Program-made: the position numbers and the translations under genes
The notes under the pieces: generated by a model
The model's database searches: none
Seen by the model: the letters and a program-made list of their open reading frames with translations, nothing else
Told to the model about the DNA's origin: nothing
Part shown: positions 1 to 6,041 of the stretch, one piece after another
How positions within the stretch are numbered: position 1 is the first letter of the stretch
Layout: the number at the start of each line of letters is the position of its first letter
Assembly (NCBI GenBank): GCA_003565035.1
Contig: PXDP01000478.1
Location: forward strand, 1-6,041
Source of the DNA: PVC group bacterium
Lineage (GTDB): Bacteria; Verrucomicrobiota; Kiritimatiellia; SS1-B-03-39; UBA6053
DNA: 6,041 nt
Reading direction: 5' to 3'

Positions 1-1
1 G

Positions 2-892
2 GTTACAGAGTCACTTGCAGGCAGGATGGAAACTCTGGCCTTGCTCCCTTTGTCTCAGGGGGAGATCCATGGTGTAAACAATAAATGGATCGACATGGTA
101 TTTGCCGGGCAGGTTCCTGTCCCTGACAGACCTCTCCGGGGAAGTGATCTGGTTGAGGCCGTGCTTTGCGGTGGATACCCCGAAGTCCTGTCTAGAAGCT
201 CCCATCGTCGGCGCAGTGTGTGGATAAAGCAGTATTTAGATGTCTTGATTCAACGGGATGTGCAGGATATTGCAAATGTTGAAAAGCTGACAATGCTGCC
301 GCAATTTTTACGAGCCTTGTCTTTGGCAGCAGGCCAGCTGTGCAATTATGCTCGGCTTGGAGCGAAGGTGGGCCTGGATCATAAGACATCTTCCAAATAT
401 ATGACTGTGTTCGAGCAGATGTTCATCCTGAGCAGGATTGAAACATGGGCGGCCAATAGACTTAAGAGAATAGTCAAAACCCCCAAACTGCAGTTTCTGG
501 ATTCAGGTGTTCTGGCATACCTGCTGGGGCTTACTCCCTCAGGTCTGCGGGATGATCGTTCAGCTTTCGGGAGCGTTCTGGAAACATTTGTTTTCAGTGA
601 GATCTTGAAGCACCGGGCCAATGCGGAAGATGACTATTATATCTACCACTACCGGGACCATGACAAGAACGAAGTGGACATAGTCATTGAGAATGTTCGT
701 GGAGACATAATCGGGGTTGAGGTAAAAGCGGGTTCTTCATTAACCTCCAAAGATCTTCAGGGCTTGCTTCGACTTGGCAAAGTGGCAGGAAAGCACTTTA
801 AGGGGGGGTTGATCCTCCATGATGGAGAAAGACTGTTTCCTTTAGGCAATAAGATTACATCCGTTCCTGTTTCAAGCCTCTGGGCCGATTAG
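2..892 (+). CDS. AAA-family ATPase with C-terminal DUF4143 (5' end missing)
   Basis: The reading frame is open from base 2 to the TAG at 890-892, so the gene enters from the left and 296 C-terminal residues are seen. An ATG at 26 is internal: the residues before it (ESLAGR) belong to the conserved 'SLAGR...PLS..E' segment that follows the sensor strand in this ATPase family. The P-loop, Walker B and 'LTGS' sensor should lie upstream, roughly 90-120 residues by the usual family length. Downstream comes a helical and winged-helix-like part (visible residues about 75-150, with QRDVQDIANV), then DUF4143. The latter carries E194, D226 and E240-V-K242, the spacing and E-x-K signature of a PD-(D/E)XK nuclease-like fold. 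Proteins of this family are cytoplasmic and common, often multicopy and mobile in bacteria and archaea; their biological role is poorly defined. No functional tie to the efflux genes downstream is seen, and a gap of about 250 bases separates them. Family call is firm; function is not. Confidence 0.9.
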   Translation, partial: VTESLAGRMETLALLPLSQGEIHGVNNKWIDMVFAGQVPVPDRPLRGSDLVEAVLCGGYPEVLSRSSHRRRSVWIKQYLDVLIQRDVQDIANVEKLTMLPQFLRALSLAAGQLCNYARLGAKVGLDHKTSSKYMTVFEQMFILSRIETWAANRLKRIVKTPKLQFLDSGVLAYLLGLTPSGLRDDRSAFGSVLETFVFSEILKHRANAEDDYYIYHYRDHDKNEVDIVIENVRGDIIGVEVKAGSSLTSKDLQGLLRLGKVAGKHFKGGLILHDGERLFPLGNKITSVPVSSLWAD

Positions 893-933
893 CCGCATCC
901 ACACGCAATTCATTTCCAATAGAGGAACGGGCA

Positions 934-1020
934 ATGGTACAACTATGTTGCAGTGAAACCTACGGGTATGGCTCAGCAGTAGTTCTTTTCTATTATTTTG
1001 AAGTCGCTTATCAAAGCTGA
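934..1020 (+). other. Possible 28-codon small ORF in the intergenic region
   Basis: An ATG at 934 opens a 28-codon frame ending at TGA 1018-1020. AGAGGA at 921-926 sits seven bases upstream, a well-placed Shine-Dalgarno sequence. The peptide begins MVQLCCSETY and then has a hydrophobic, aromatic run (GSAVVLFYYFEVAY) that is barely long enough for a membrane segment. I recognise no family. It could be a small membrane peptide, a leader peptide ahead of the efflux operon, a decayed gene end, or chance. Length alone gives no support for coding. Confidence 0.15.
957..995 (+). terminator. Weak terminator candidate after the ATPase gene
   Basis: AAC-C-TAC (957-963) can pair with GTAGTT (979-984) with one bulged C and a 15-base loop, followed by a T-rich stretch (983-999, TTCTTTTCTATTATTTT). 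The stem is short and poor in GC, so a working intrinsic terminator is doubtful. It overlaps the 28-codon small ORF. It is the best candidate seen between the ATPase and the adaptor. Confidence 0.15.
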
Positions 1021-1044
1021 CCGTCTGCGAAATTATGATAATAT
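1017..1044 (+). promoter_or_regulatory. Weak promoter candidate for the efflux operon
   Basis: CTGACC (1017-1022, four of six to TTGACA) and TAATAT (1039-1044, four of six to TATAAT) are 16 bases apart in the most AT-rich part of the intergenic region, about 100 bases before the adaptor ATG. TATGAT (1034-1039) and GATAAT (1037-1042) are better -10 matches but have no fitting -35. Some promoter is expected here because the adaptor is the first gene of its operon; the exact boxes are a guess. Confidence 0.2.
1032..1042. repeat. AT-rich palindrome, possible operator
   Basis: ATTAT-G-ATAAT is an 11-base perfect dyad around G1037, overlapping the best -10-like hexamers upstream of the adaptor gene. 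Repressors and LysR-type activators of RND pumps often bind short dyads at this place. A palindrome of this size in AT-rich DNA can also arise by chance, and no regulator gene lies next to it in the window. Confidence 0.2.
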
Positions 1045-1132
1045 TTCTTGCATGAACCTGCTGTATTTCGTAAAAATATAAGGAGTAGAGCGGTTTAATT
1101 TGTTTGAGCGTGTAAAAGTGAATTCCAGGATT

Positions 1133-1137
1133 GGAGG
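1133..1137 (+). promoter_or_regulatory. Ribosome binding site that sets the adaptor start
   Basis: GGAGG lies four bases before the ATG at 1142. This is the strongest Shine-Dalgarno match in the region and supports ATG 1142 over the upstream in-frame TTG at 1100, whose nearest AGGAG (1081-1085) is 14 bases away. The spacing of four is slightly short but usable. Confidence 0.6.
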
Positions 1138-1141
1138 AGAG

Positions 1142-1228
1142 ATGGCTATTCTGACCGGATTGCTGCGAGGCGAATACCAGGTGACACTGGTGTTTCTTGC
1201 ATTTGTTTGTTTTTTTGCGGCTGGATGC
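1142..1228 (+). other. Lipoprotein signal peptide and lipobox of the adaptor
   Basis: These bases code for residues 1-29: a short n-region with R9, a hydrophobic core (VTLVFLAFVCFF) and A26-A27-G28-C29. The -3 residue is Ala rather than the favoured Leu, so the lipobox is slightly off consensus. Residue +2 is Asn, not the Asp that keeps AcrA in the E. coli inner membrane, although two Asp follow. Anchoring in the inner membrane is expected from the family, not shown by the sequence. Confidence 0.75.
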
Positions 1229-2290
1229 AATGATGATCAGCAGCCTCAGGAGACACCTCCAGCAATGAAAGTGCCTGTGGTCAAGGCCGAATTGATGAAT
1301 ATTCCGGCGTTTGGAGTTGCTGTAGGCAATACCAGTGCCGTAGAGACGGTTGAGATCAGGTCCAGGGTGGAAGGACATCTATTGAACCGCAAGTTCGAAG
1401 ATGGTGAATCCATAAAGCAGGGCCGGCTCTTGTTTATCATTGACCCGGACCAGTATCAGCAGGCCCTGATAAAGGCCGAGGTGCAACTTGATTATGCCCG
1501 GGCAAGTCTGGAACTTTCCCGGAAGGAAGCCGGTCGTTATGCCGCGCTTCTGCAAAAACAGCTTGTATCCCAGGAAGATTATGAACTCCGCCTTCTTCAG
1601 GAACAGGAAGCGAAAGCCAACGTCCTGGTCAAGCAGGCTGACGTAAGGCTGGCCCAGATACAGATCGGGCACACACGGATCGCATCTCCTGTTGACGGAA
1701 TTATCGGACTTGCCCAGGTGGACAGGGGAGGCCTGGTCAGCCCGGGAAGCACCTTGCTGGCAAAGATCTCAACCATTGACCCCATGCATTTTTTCTTCTC
1801 CATGAGCGAAAGGGATTATCTGAACCTGTTTGGTCATTTTGCAGAACATTTTGATGAGGTGATCAAGGGAATGAATGTCAGCCTGACTTTAGCAGGCGAT
1901 CTTCTTTATCCTTATTCCGGTCACCTGGATATGTTCGACCGCAGTGTGGACCCCAAGACCGGCAGCATTGCGGCCAGGGCGGTGTTCCCCAATCCAGAGG
2001 GGGTTCTGCGGCCCGGCATGTTCGGCAAGGTCAGGATAACTCTGGAAATCGATGTCGAACACCTGTTGATTCCCCAGGAGACGATTATGGAAACGCTTTC
2101 CTATAGAAGTGTTTTTATAGTGGATGAAGACGGTCTGGTTTCCACCCGCAACCTGACCCTTGGCGGTCGCAAGGATAATCTTCGCGTTGTTCTTGACGGC
2201 CTTGAGCCCGGGGAAATGATCGCAGCGGGCAACCTGCTGAAGCTTCGGCCGGGGATGAGGGTTGTGCCGGAACTGAAGACAAATCAATAA
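1142..2290 (+). CDS. RND efflux periplasmic adaptor (membrane fusion lipoprotein)
   Basis: This encodes a 382-residue adaptor of the AcrA/MexE/OqxA (HlyD-like) family, which bridges the inner-membrane pump and an outer-membrane channel in the periplasm. Residues 1-28 form a signal peptide (R9, then a hydrophobic core) ending in AAGC, a lipobox with Cys29 as the likely lipidated residue; NDDQQPQ follows, much like the start of mature AcrA. Next come the first half of the barrel-sandwich (lipoyl-like) domain (about 65-103, with RVEGHL and VxDGESIKQG-like residues), a coiled-coil hairpin (about 105-172, rich in Q, A, L, E), the second half (TRIASPVDGIIG at 178-189, then GGLVSPGS), a beta-barrel (about 210-300, including FSMSERDYL and PGMFGKVRI) and the membrane-proximal domain (about 300-375). 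Start choice: a TTG at 1100 would add 14 residues, but ATG 1142 has GGAGG and yields a proper signal peptide. The length is normal and the frame intact. The pump gene begins 12 bases downstream, so they form an operon. Confidence 0.93.
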   Translation: MAILTGLLRGEYQVTLVFLAFVCFFAAGCNDDQQPQETPPAMKVPVVKAELMNIPAFGVAVGNTSAVETVEIRSRVEGHLLNRKFEDGESIKQGRLLFIIDPDQYQQALIKAEVQLDYARASLELSRKEAGRYAALLQKQLVSQEDYELRLLQEQEAKANVLVKQADVRLAQIQIGHTRIASPVDGIIGLAQVDRGGLVSPGSTLLAKISTIDPMHFFFSMSERDYLNLFGHFAEHFDEVIKGMNVSLTLAGDLLYPYSGHLDMFDRSVDPKTGSIAARAVFPNPEGVLRPGMFGKVRITLEIDVEHLLIPQETIMETLSYRSVFIVDEDGLVSTRNLTLGGRKDNLRVVLDGLEPGEMIAAGNLLKLRPGMRVVPELKTNQ

Positions 2291-2302
2291 ATCGAGCAGA
2301 TT

Positions 2303-5300
2303 ATGCTGTATAAATTTTTCTTAGACCGGCCGGTATTTGCTTCAGTTCTGTCCATCGTGATTACACTGGCAGGCGCATTGTCCCTGATGAACCTGCCTGT
2401 TGCTCAATATCCTGAAATCAGTCCTCCCACAGTCAATGTCAGCGCCAGTTATCCCGGGGCCTCGGCCCAGGTGGTTGAAGAATCTGTGGCATCCATAATT
2501 GAAGAACAGGTAAACGGCGTGGAAGGAATGGTCTCCATGTCTTCAACCAGTTCCAATGACGGCAGCTACAGTCTCACGGTAACCTTTGAAGTCGGGCATG
2601 ACCTGGATATGGCCGCTGTGCAGGTCCAGAACCGGGTCAGCGTGGCTGAACCCAGGCTGCCCGATATGGTCAAGCGTTTGGGCGTTTCTGTGGACAAAAG
2701 GTCTCCGGACATGCTCCTGGCAGTCAACCTGGTTTCACCCAATAATACTTATGACGCTCTTTTTCTGCTTAATTACGCCAGGATAAACCTTGTTGACGCC
2801 CTGTCCAGGCTTCCTGGCGTGGGCAAGGTGGATGCCTGGGGCGCAGGCGAATATTCCATGCGCATCTGGGTGGATCCGGACATGATGGCATCCCTGGGGG
2901 TGGTGGCTTCGGATATTGACCAGGCCCTTAAGGATCAGAATATCCAGGCTCCGGCCGGCCAGATCGGCCAGGCCCCGGCCCCTCCCGGCACTCCCTTTCA
3001 ATATGCTGTCCAGGTTCGCGGACAGCTTTCTGAAGTGGAAGAATTTGAAGATGTGATCATCAAGACATCTGATTCAGGAGCTCATGTCCGCCTGAAGGAT
3101 ATAGCCGAGGTTGAGCTTGGCAGCGATTACTATGGGGTATTCAGCAGGTTTTCCGGCATGGACGCCTCCACGATCATGGTTTTCCAGCTTCCCGGAGCTA
3201 ATGCCCTGAATGTTGTTGACAGGGTACGTCGGACAATGGATGAACTTTCTGAAAATTTTCCTCAGGACGTTGAGTTCAGGATAGCCTACGATACCACTCG
3301 GTTTGTTTCCAAGTCCATTGAAGAAGTGGTTGAAACCCTGTTTATAGCCTTTTGCCTGGTTTTCCTGGTAATTTTTCTGTTTCTGCAGGGCTGGCGGGCT
3401 ACCATTATTCCGATGATTGCCGTCCCTGTATCCCTCATCGGCACTTTTATCGCCTTTCCTTTGCTTGGCTTCACACTGAACACCCTGACCCTTTTCGCTC
3501 TTGTTCTGGCCATAGGCCTGGTGGTTGACGATGCCATTGTGGTAGTGGAGGCCACGCAGCATAATCTGGATAAAGAAGGCATGACCCCCAGGGAAGCTAC
3601 CCTCAGGGCCATGAACGATGTATCCGGTCCGGTGGTAGCCAACGGCCTGGTAATCGCGGCTGTTTTCATTCCGGTTGCCTTCCTGGGAGGCATTGCAGGA
3701 CAGCTTTACCAGCAGTTCGCCCTGACCTTGACGGTTTCTGTTGCTATTTCCGTGCTCAACGCCCTGACCCTGAGTCCGGCCCTGGCTGTTCTGCTCCTTC
3801 GTCCCACCAAAGAGAGCCGGGGCCCCCTGGGCTGGTTTTTCCGGCAGTTCAACCGTTTTTTTGCGGCCTGCACAAGGACTTACACTTCCACAGTCCGGGC
3901 ATCCATCCGCGGATGGCCGCTTACGCTGTGTATCCTGGCGGCTATATTCGGGGCGTCATACGGCCTGCTTCGCACTCTGCCCACGGGATTCGTGCCTCCT
4001 GAAGACCAGGGGTATTTTCTGGTCAGCCAGCAGCTTCCTCCGGCCTCCTCACTGGAACGTACCGATATAGCCTCGCGCAAAACTGAAGCATACCTGGAAG
4101 AAGCTCCAGGAGTAGATTCTTATATCACGCTGGTTGGATTCAATCTTTTAGGTGCGGGGGTTTCTCCCAACGCGGCCACTATGTTTGTAATCCTTGATCC
4201 CTGGGAGGAACGTCAAATCCCGGAGCTGTCCCTGGAAGCTATCCTGAGCAGGACTGGTCAGTTCTTCATGACTCTGGATCAAAGCCTGGCATTTGCCTTT
4301 TCCCCACCGCCCATTCCCGGCCTTGGCTCTACAGGCGGAGTTGAAATCCTGATCCAGGACCGGTCCGGGGCAGGCATTTCCGAGCTTTCCCGGATTGCAA
4401 ACCAGTTCATGTCCCAGGCAGGCCAACGGCCCGAAGTTAACAATCCATTCACTTCTTTTTCCATGAACGTGCCTCAGCTTCGATTGGAGATCGACAGGGA
4501 CAAGGCCAAGACCATGGGGGTTCCATTGAGCGAGATATACACCGCTCTGCAAGCCTTTCTAGGCGGGATGTACATCAACGACCTGAATAAGTTCGGCAGG
4601 ACATACCGGGTAATGATTCAGGCCAAGCCGGAGTTTCGGGCAACTCCCGAAGATATTGAGAACTTTTTTGTGCGTAACGCCAGGGGTGACATGGTGTCCT
4701 TATCCACCATGGTCGAGGTGAATGATATTGCAGGACCGGATTATATTTCCAGGTACAATGTCTACCCGGCCATAAGCGTTACTGCTGAAGCGGCGGCAGG
4801 GTTCAGCAGCGGTCAGCTTATCAAGGCCATGGAAGAAACAGCAGGCCGGGTCCTTCCTCCTGGATTCGGATATGAATGGACCGGGCTGGCAATGCAGGAA
4901 AAGGAATCCGCCGGAGCATATGGTCCGATTTTCATCCTGGCCCTGATCATGGTTTTCCTGTGCCTGGCCGCGCTTTACGAGAGCTGGGCCATACCATTTG
5001 CCGTGCTTGTCGCCCTGCCCCTGGGAGTGTTTGGCGCTTATTGCGGCCAGTGGATCCGTGGCCTGGACAACAATGTCTATGCCCAGATAGGACTGGTAAT
5101 GCTCATCGGTCTGGCAGCCAAGAACGCGGTGCTTATTGTGGAATATGCCAACATGGCCAGGGAAAAGGGCAAAACATTGCTGGACTCCGCGCTTGAAGCC
5201 TCCAGGATGCGTTTCCGGCCTATTTTGATGACTTCCCTGGCATTCATTTTCGGGGTTCTTCCTCTGGTTGTGGCTACCGGAGCCGGAGCAGCAGCAAGAC

Positions 5301-5419
5301 ACGCCCTTGGCACGTCTGTCTTTTACGGAATGATCGCGGCTACATTTCTGGGAGTGGTGTTTGTTCCTTTTCTATATTTCATGGTCCTTGATGTGGTAAG
5401 CAGGGTCCGCAATAAGTAA
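2303..5419 (+). CDS. RND multidrug efflux pump, HAE1 family (AcrB/MexF/OqxB-like)
   Basis: This encodes a complete 1,038-residue inner-membrane drug/proton antiporter, the usual HAE1 length, starting MLYKFFLDRPVFA. It works as a trimer, drawing substrates from the periplasm and outer leaflet and passing them to the adaptor and an outer-membrane channel. About twelve membrane segments are visible: 10-30, 341-361, 366-386, 392-416, 440-462, 470-497, 538-557, 872-893, 897-917, 927-949, 973-992 and 1003-1030, with large periplasmic loops after the first and seventh. The proton relay is intact: D409 and D410 (GLVVDDAIVVVE), K940 (GLAAKNAVLIVE), R970 and T977 (matching AcrB R971 and T978). SPD (134-136), NYA (157-159) and INLVDALSRLPGVG recall MexF and OqxB more than AcrB. 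Of the AcrB pocket phenylalanines, F628 is kept, while F136 and F178 appear as M137 and W179. The start has only a weak GAG (2294-2296) as ribosome site and lies 12 bases after the adaptor stop, so translational coupling is likely. Substrates cannot be read from sequence. Confidence 0.97.
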   Translation: MLYKFFLDRPVFASVLSIVITLAGALSLMNLPVAQYPEISPPTVNVSASYPGASAQVVEESVASIIEEQVNGVEGMVSMSSTSSNDGSYSLTVTFEVGHDLDMAAVQVQNRVSVAEPRLPDMVKRLGVSVDKRSPDMLLAVNLVSPNNTYDALFLLNYARINLVDALSRLPGVGKVDAWGAGEYSMRIWVDPDMMASLGVVASDIDQALKDQNIQAPAGQIGQAPAPPGTPFQYAVQVRGQLSEVEEFEDVIIKTSDSGAHVRLKDIAEVELGSDYYGVFSRFSGMDASTIMVFQLPGANALNVVDRVRRTMDELSENFPQDVEFRIAYDTTRFVSKSIEEVVETLFIAFCLVFLVIFLFLQGWRATIIPMIAVPVSLIGTFIAFPLLGFTLNTLTLFALVLAIGLVVDDAIVVVEATQHNLDKEGMTPREATLRAMNDVSGPVVANGLVIAAVFIPVAFLGGIAGQLYQQFALTLTVSVAISVLNALTLSPALAVLLLRPTKESRGPLGWFFRQFNRFFAACTRTYTSTVRASIRGWPLTLCILAAIFGASYGLLRTLPTGFVPPEDQGYFLVSQQLPPASSLERTDIASRKTEAYLEEAPGVDSYITLVGFNLLGAGVSPNAATMFVILDPWEERQIPELSLEAILSRTGQFFMTLDQSLAFAFSPPPIPGLGSTGGVEILIQDRSGAGISELSRIANQFMSQAGQRPEVNNPFTSFSMNVPQLRLEIDRDKAKTMGVPLSEIYTALQAFLGGMYINDLNKFGRTYRVMIQAKPEFRATPEDIENFFVRNARGDMVSLSTMVEVNDIAGPDYISRYNVYPAISVTAEAAAGFSSGQLIKAMEETAGRVLPPGFGYEWTGLAMQEKESAGAYGPIFILALIMVFLCLAALYESWAIPFAVLVALPLGVFGAYCGQWIRGLDNNVYAQIGLVMLIGLAAKNAVLIVEYANMAREKGKTLLDSALEASRMRFRPILMTSLAFIFGVLPLVVATGAGAAARHALGTSVFYGMIAATFLGVVFVPFLYFMVLDVVSRVRNK

Positions 5420-5428
5420 AAGGCCTTT
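5419..5428. repeat. Ten-base palindrome overlapping the pump stop codon
   Basis: AAAGGCCTTT is a perfect dyad starting at the last base of the pump's TAA. AAGGC (5420-5424) can also pair with GCCTT (5446-5450) across a 21-base loop that itself holds CCTGCAGG (5437-5444). No U-tract follows, so this is at best a weak transcript-end structure; no convincing terminator was found before the PAS gene. Confidence 0.25.
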
Positions 5429-5536
5429 CCAGTTTGCCTGCAGGAGCCTTGTTCTCAATGCCCGCCTGGTAATCAGCACTTTCTGCTTTCTTTATTATTC
5501 GTGTTGCCCGGCAAGACCATGCTGGAGGACGGGATT

Positions 5537-5569
5537 ATGTTAATGTTGTTGCTTTCAGCGGCATATTAA
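5537..5569 (+). other. Possible 10-codon leader-like mini-ORF
   Basis: GGAGG (5524-5528) lies eight bases before ATG 5537, the best ribosome binding site in the 225-base gap. The frame reads MLMLLLSAAY and then TAA at 5567-5569; an in-frame ATG at 5519 would give 16 residues but lacks a ribosome site. The peptide is hydrophobic and leucine-rich. It stops 75 bases before the PAS gene and could be a leader peptide, the remnant of a lost gene, or chance. Confidence 0.15.
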
Positions 5570-5607
5570 TTTACCAGAAAAGATACACGATCAGAGATCA
5601 AACCCGA

Positions 5608-5620
5608 TTTTTTCAAAAAA
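5608..5620. repeat. T6-C-A6 snapback palindrome before the PAS gene
   Basis: Six T, one C and six A form a perfect 13-base dyad that ends 14 bases before the ribosome binding site of the PAS gene. An A/T-only stem with a one-base loop is unlikely to fold stably in RNA. It may simply be a rigid A-tract in the leader. No function is claimed. Confidence 0.3.
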
Positions 5621-5634
5621 GTTCGTTCTTTTGC

Positions 5635-5638
5635 GGAG
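5635..5638 (+). promoter_or_regulatory. Ribosome binding site of the PAS-domain gene
   Basis: GGAG is six bases before ATG 5645, a good position. A TGA at 5639-5641, in the same frame as the ATG, rules out any start further upstream, so the two together fix the start of this gene well. Confidence 0.6.
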
Positions 5639-5644
5639 TGAATC

Positions 5645-6041
5645 ATGCCTCGAACTTCCAGGAACAAAAATCAGCCAGGCCCGGTAACCTTTTCTGACCC
5701 TCATGATATCCTGATGGACGCCCCCATAGGTGTTTTCACTTCCACCCCGGAGGGGCGCTACATATCGGCCAACCCTGCCCTGGCCGCAATGTACGGCTAT
5801 GATTCACCGGAAGAACTGATTGAATCGGTCACGGATATTGCAAAACAGTTGTACGTCGATCCCGCTGACAGGGAGACATTCATTCGTCTCATGAAGGACC
5901 AGGGCCGGGTGGACAATTATGAATGCAGGTTGCGCCGCAAGGACGGAACAATTATCTGGGTATCCAGAAATGCTCGCGCCCTTAAGGACGAGAAGGGTCG
6001 CGTTGTTGCCTGTCAGGGGTTCAATACGAATGTAACAGACA
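5645..6041 (+). CDS. PAS-domain signalling protein (3' end missing)
   Basis: The frame opens at ATG 5645 and stays open to the window edge, giving 132 N-terminal residues. After a short polar N-terminus (MPRTSRNKNQPGP) with no signal peptide or membrane segment comes a PAS fold, residues about 21-90, with the typical run DAPIGVFTSTPEGRY, ISANPALAAMYGY and DSPEELI. A PAC segment follows (about 91-132: NYECRLRRKDGTIIWVSRNAR, then DEKGRVVACQGFNTNVTD). PAS domains sense small ligands, redox state or light, or mediate dimer contacts; no cofactor-binding residue can be assigned here. The output domain is beyond the edge and could be a histidine kinase, a diguanylate cyclase or phosphodiesterase, or further PAS domains. 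The protein is probably cytoplasmic as far as seen. It is separated from the pump gene by 225 bases, so it may have its own promoter. Confidence 0.88.
   Translation, partial: MPRTSRNKNQPGPVTFSDPHDILMDAPIGVFTSTPEGRYISANPALAAMYGYDSPEELIESVTDIAKQLYVDPADRETFIRLMKDQGRVDNYECRLRRKDGTIIWVSRNARALKDEKGRVVACQGFNTNVTD

Noticed and set aside
26..892. ATG at 26 as the true start of the ATPase gene
   Set aside because: The frame is open to base 2 and the residues before ATG 26 (ESLAGR) are part of a conserved family motif, so the gene is cut by the window edge rather than starting here.
872..1378. 168-codon antisense ORF spanning the whole intergenic region and the start of the adaptor gene
   Set aside because: Half of it is the complement of the adaptor signal-peptide region, the translation has a scrambled composition rich in H, R, S and I with no recognisable motif, and I see no ribosome site that favours it. 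The sense-strand adaptor is certain.
4700..5302. 200-codon antisense ORF inside the pump gene
   Set aside because: It is the complement of conserved RND sequence, including the K940 membrane segment, and is rich in C, H, G and Q without any domain. Long antisense frames are common in genes of this codon use.
2303..5419. Heavy-metal (CzcA-type) RND pump instead of a drug pump
   Set aside because: The fourth membrane segment has the GLVVDDAIVVVE pattern with paired Asp typical of HAE1 drug pumps, and the adaptor lacks His/Met-rich metal-binding stretches.
5459..5520. Possible hairpin terminator around TTGCCCGGCAA (about 5504-5514)
   Set aside because: A five-base stem with a single-base loop cannot fold as drawn, and no T-run follows it.
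1..6041. CRISPR array, tRNA or rRNA genes, insertion sequence ends or attachment sites
   Set aside because: No spaced direct repeats, no tRNA-like T-loop or anticodon arm, no rRNA-like sequence and no transposase or terminal inverted repeats were seen; the window is almost filled by four ordinary protein genes.

Overview
This 6,041-base window looks like an ordinary stretch of Gram-negative chromosome. Every gene visible is on the + strand. A signal-peptide-bearing lipoprotein adaptor and an RND-type tripartite pump imply two membranes. The codon style, the mid-range GC and the PAS-sensor neighbour remind me of Desulfobacterota (Desulfovibrionales-like sulfate reducers). That placement is an impression, not something the sequence proves.

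Layout. Bases 2-892 hold the 3' part of an AAA-type ATPase with a C-terminal DUF4143 region; its Walker motifs lie off the left edge. Bases 893-1141 are an AT-rich intergenic region with a small AT-rich dyad and a 28-codon mini-ORF with a good ribosome binding site, but no clear terminator. Bases 1142-2290 encode a lipoprotein periplasmic adaptor (membrane fusion protein). After only 12 bases, 2303-5419 encode a complete 1,038-residue RND inner-membrane pump of the HAE1 (AcrB/MexF/OqxB) type. Bases 5420-5644 are non-coding apart from a 10-codon mini-ORF with a strong ribosome binding site. From 5645 a PAS-domain signalling protein begins and runs off the right edge.

How the genes work together. 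The adaptor and pump form a two-gene operon for proton-driven efflux of hydrophobic or amphiphilic compounds. The essential proton-relay residues (D409, D410, K940, R970, T977) are all present, so the pump looks functional. No outer-membrane channel gene and no local TetR/LysR-type regulator is in the window, so a TolC-like partner would have to come from elsewhere. The ATPase and the PAS protein have no evident functional link to the pump.

I found no convincing new system here. The observations worth a look are modest: the missing channel gene, the changed drug-pocket aromatics, two SD-led mini-ORFs, and a palindrome near a possible promoter.
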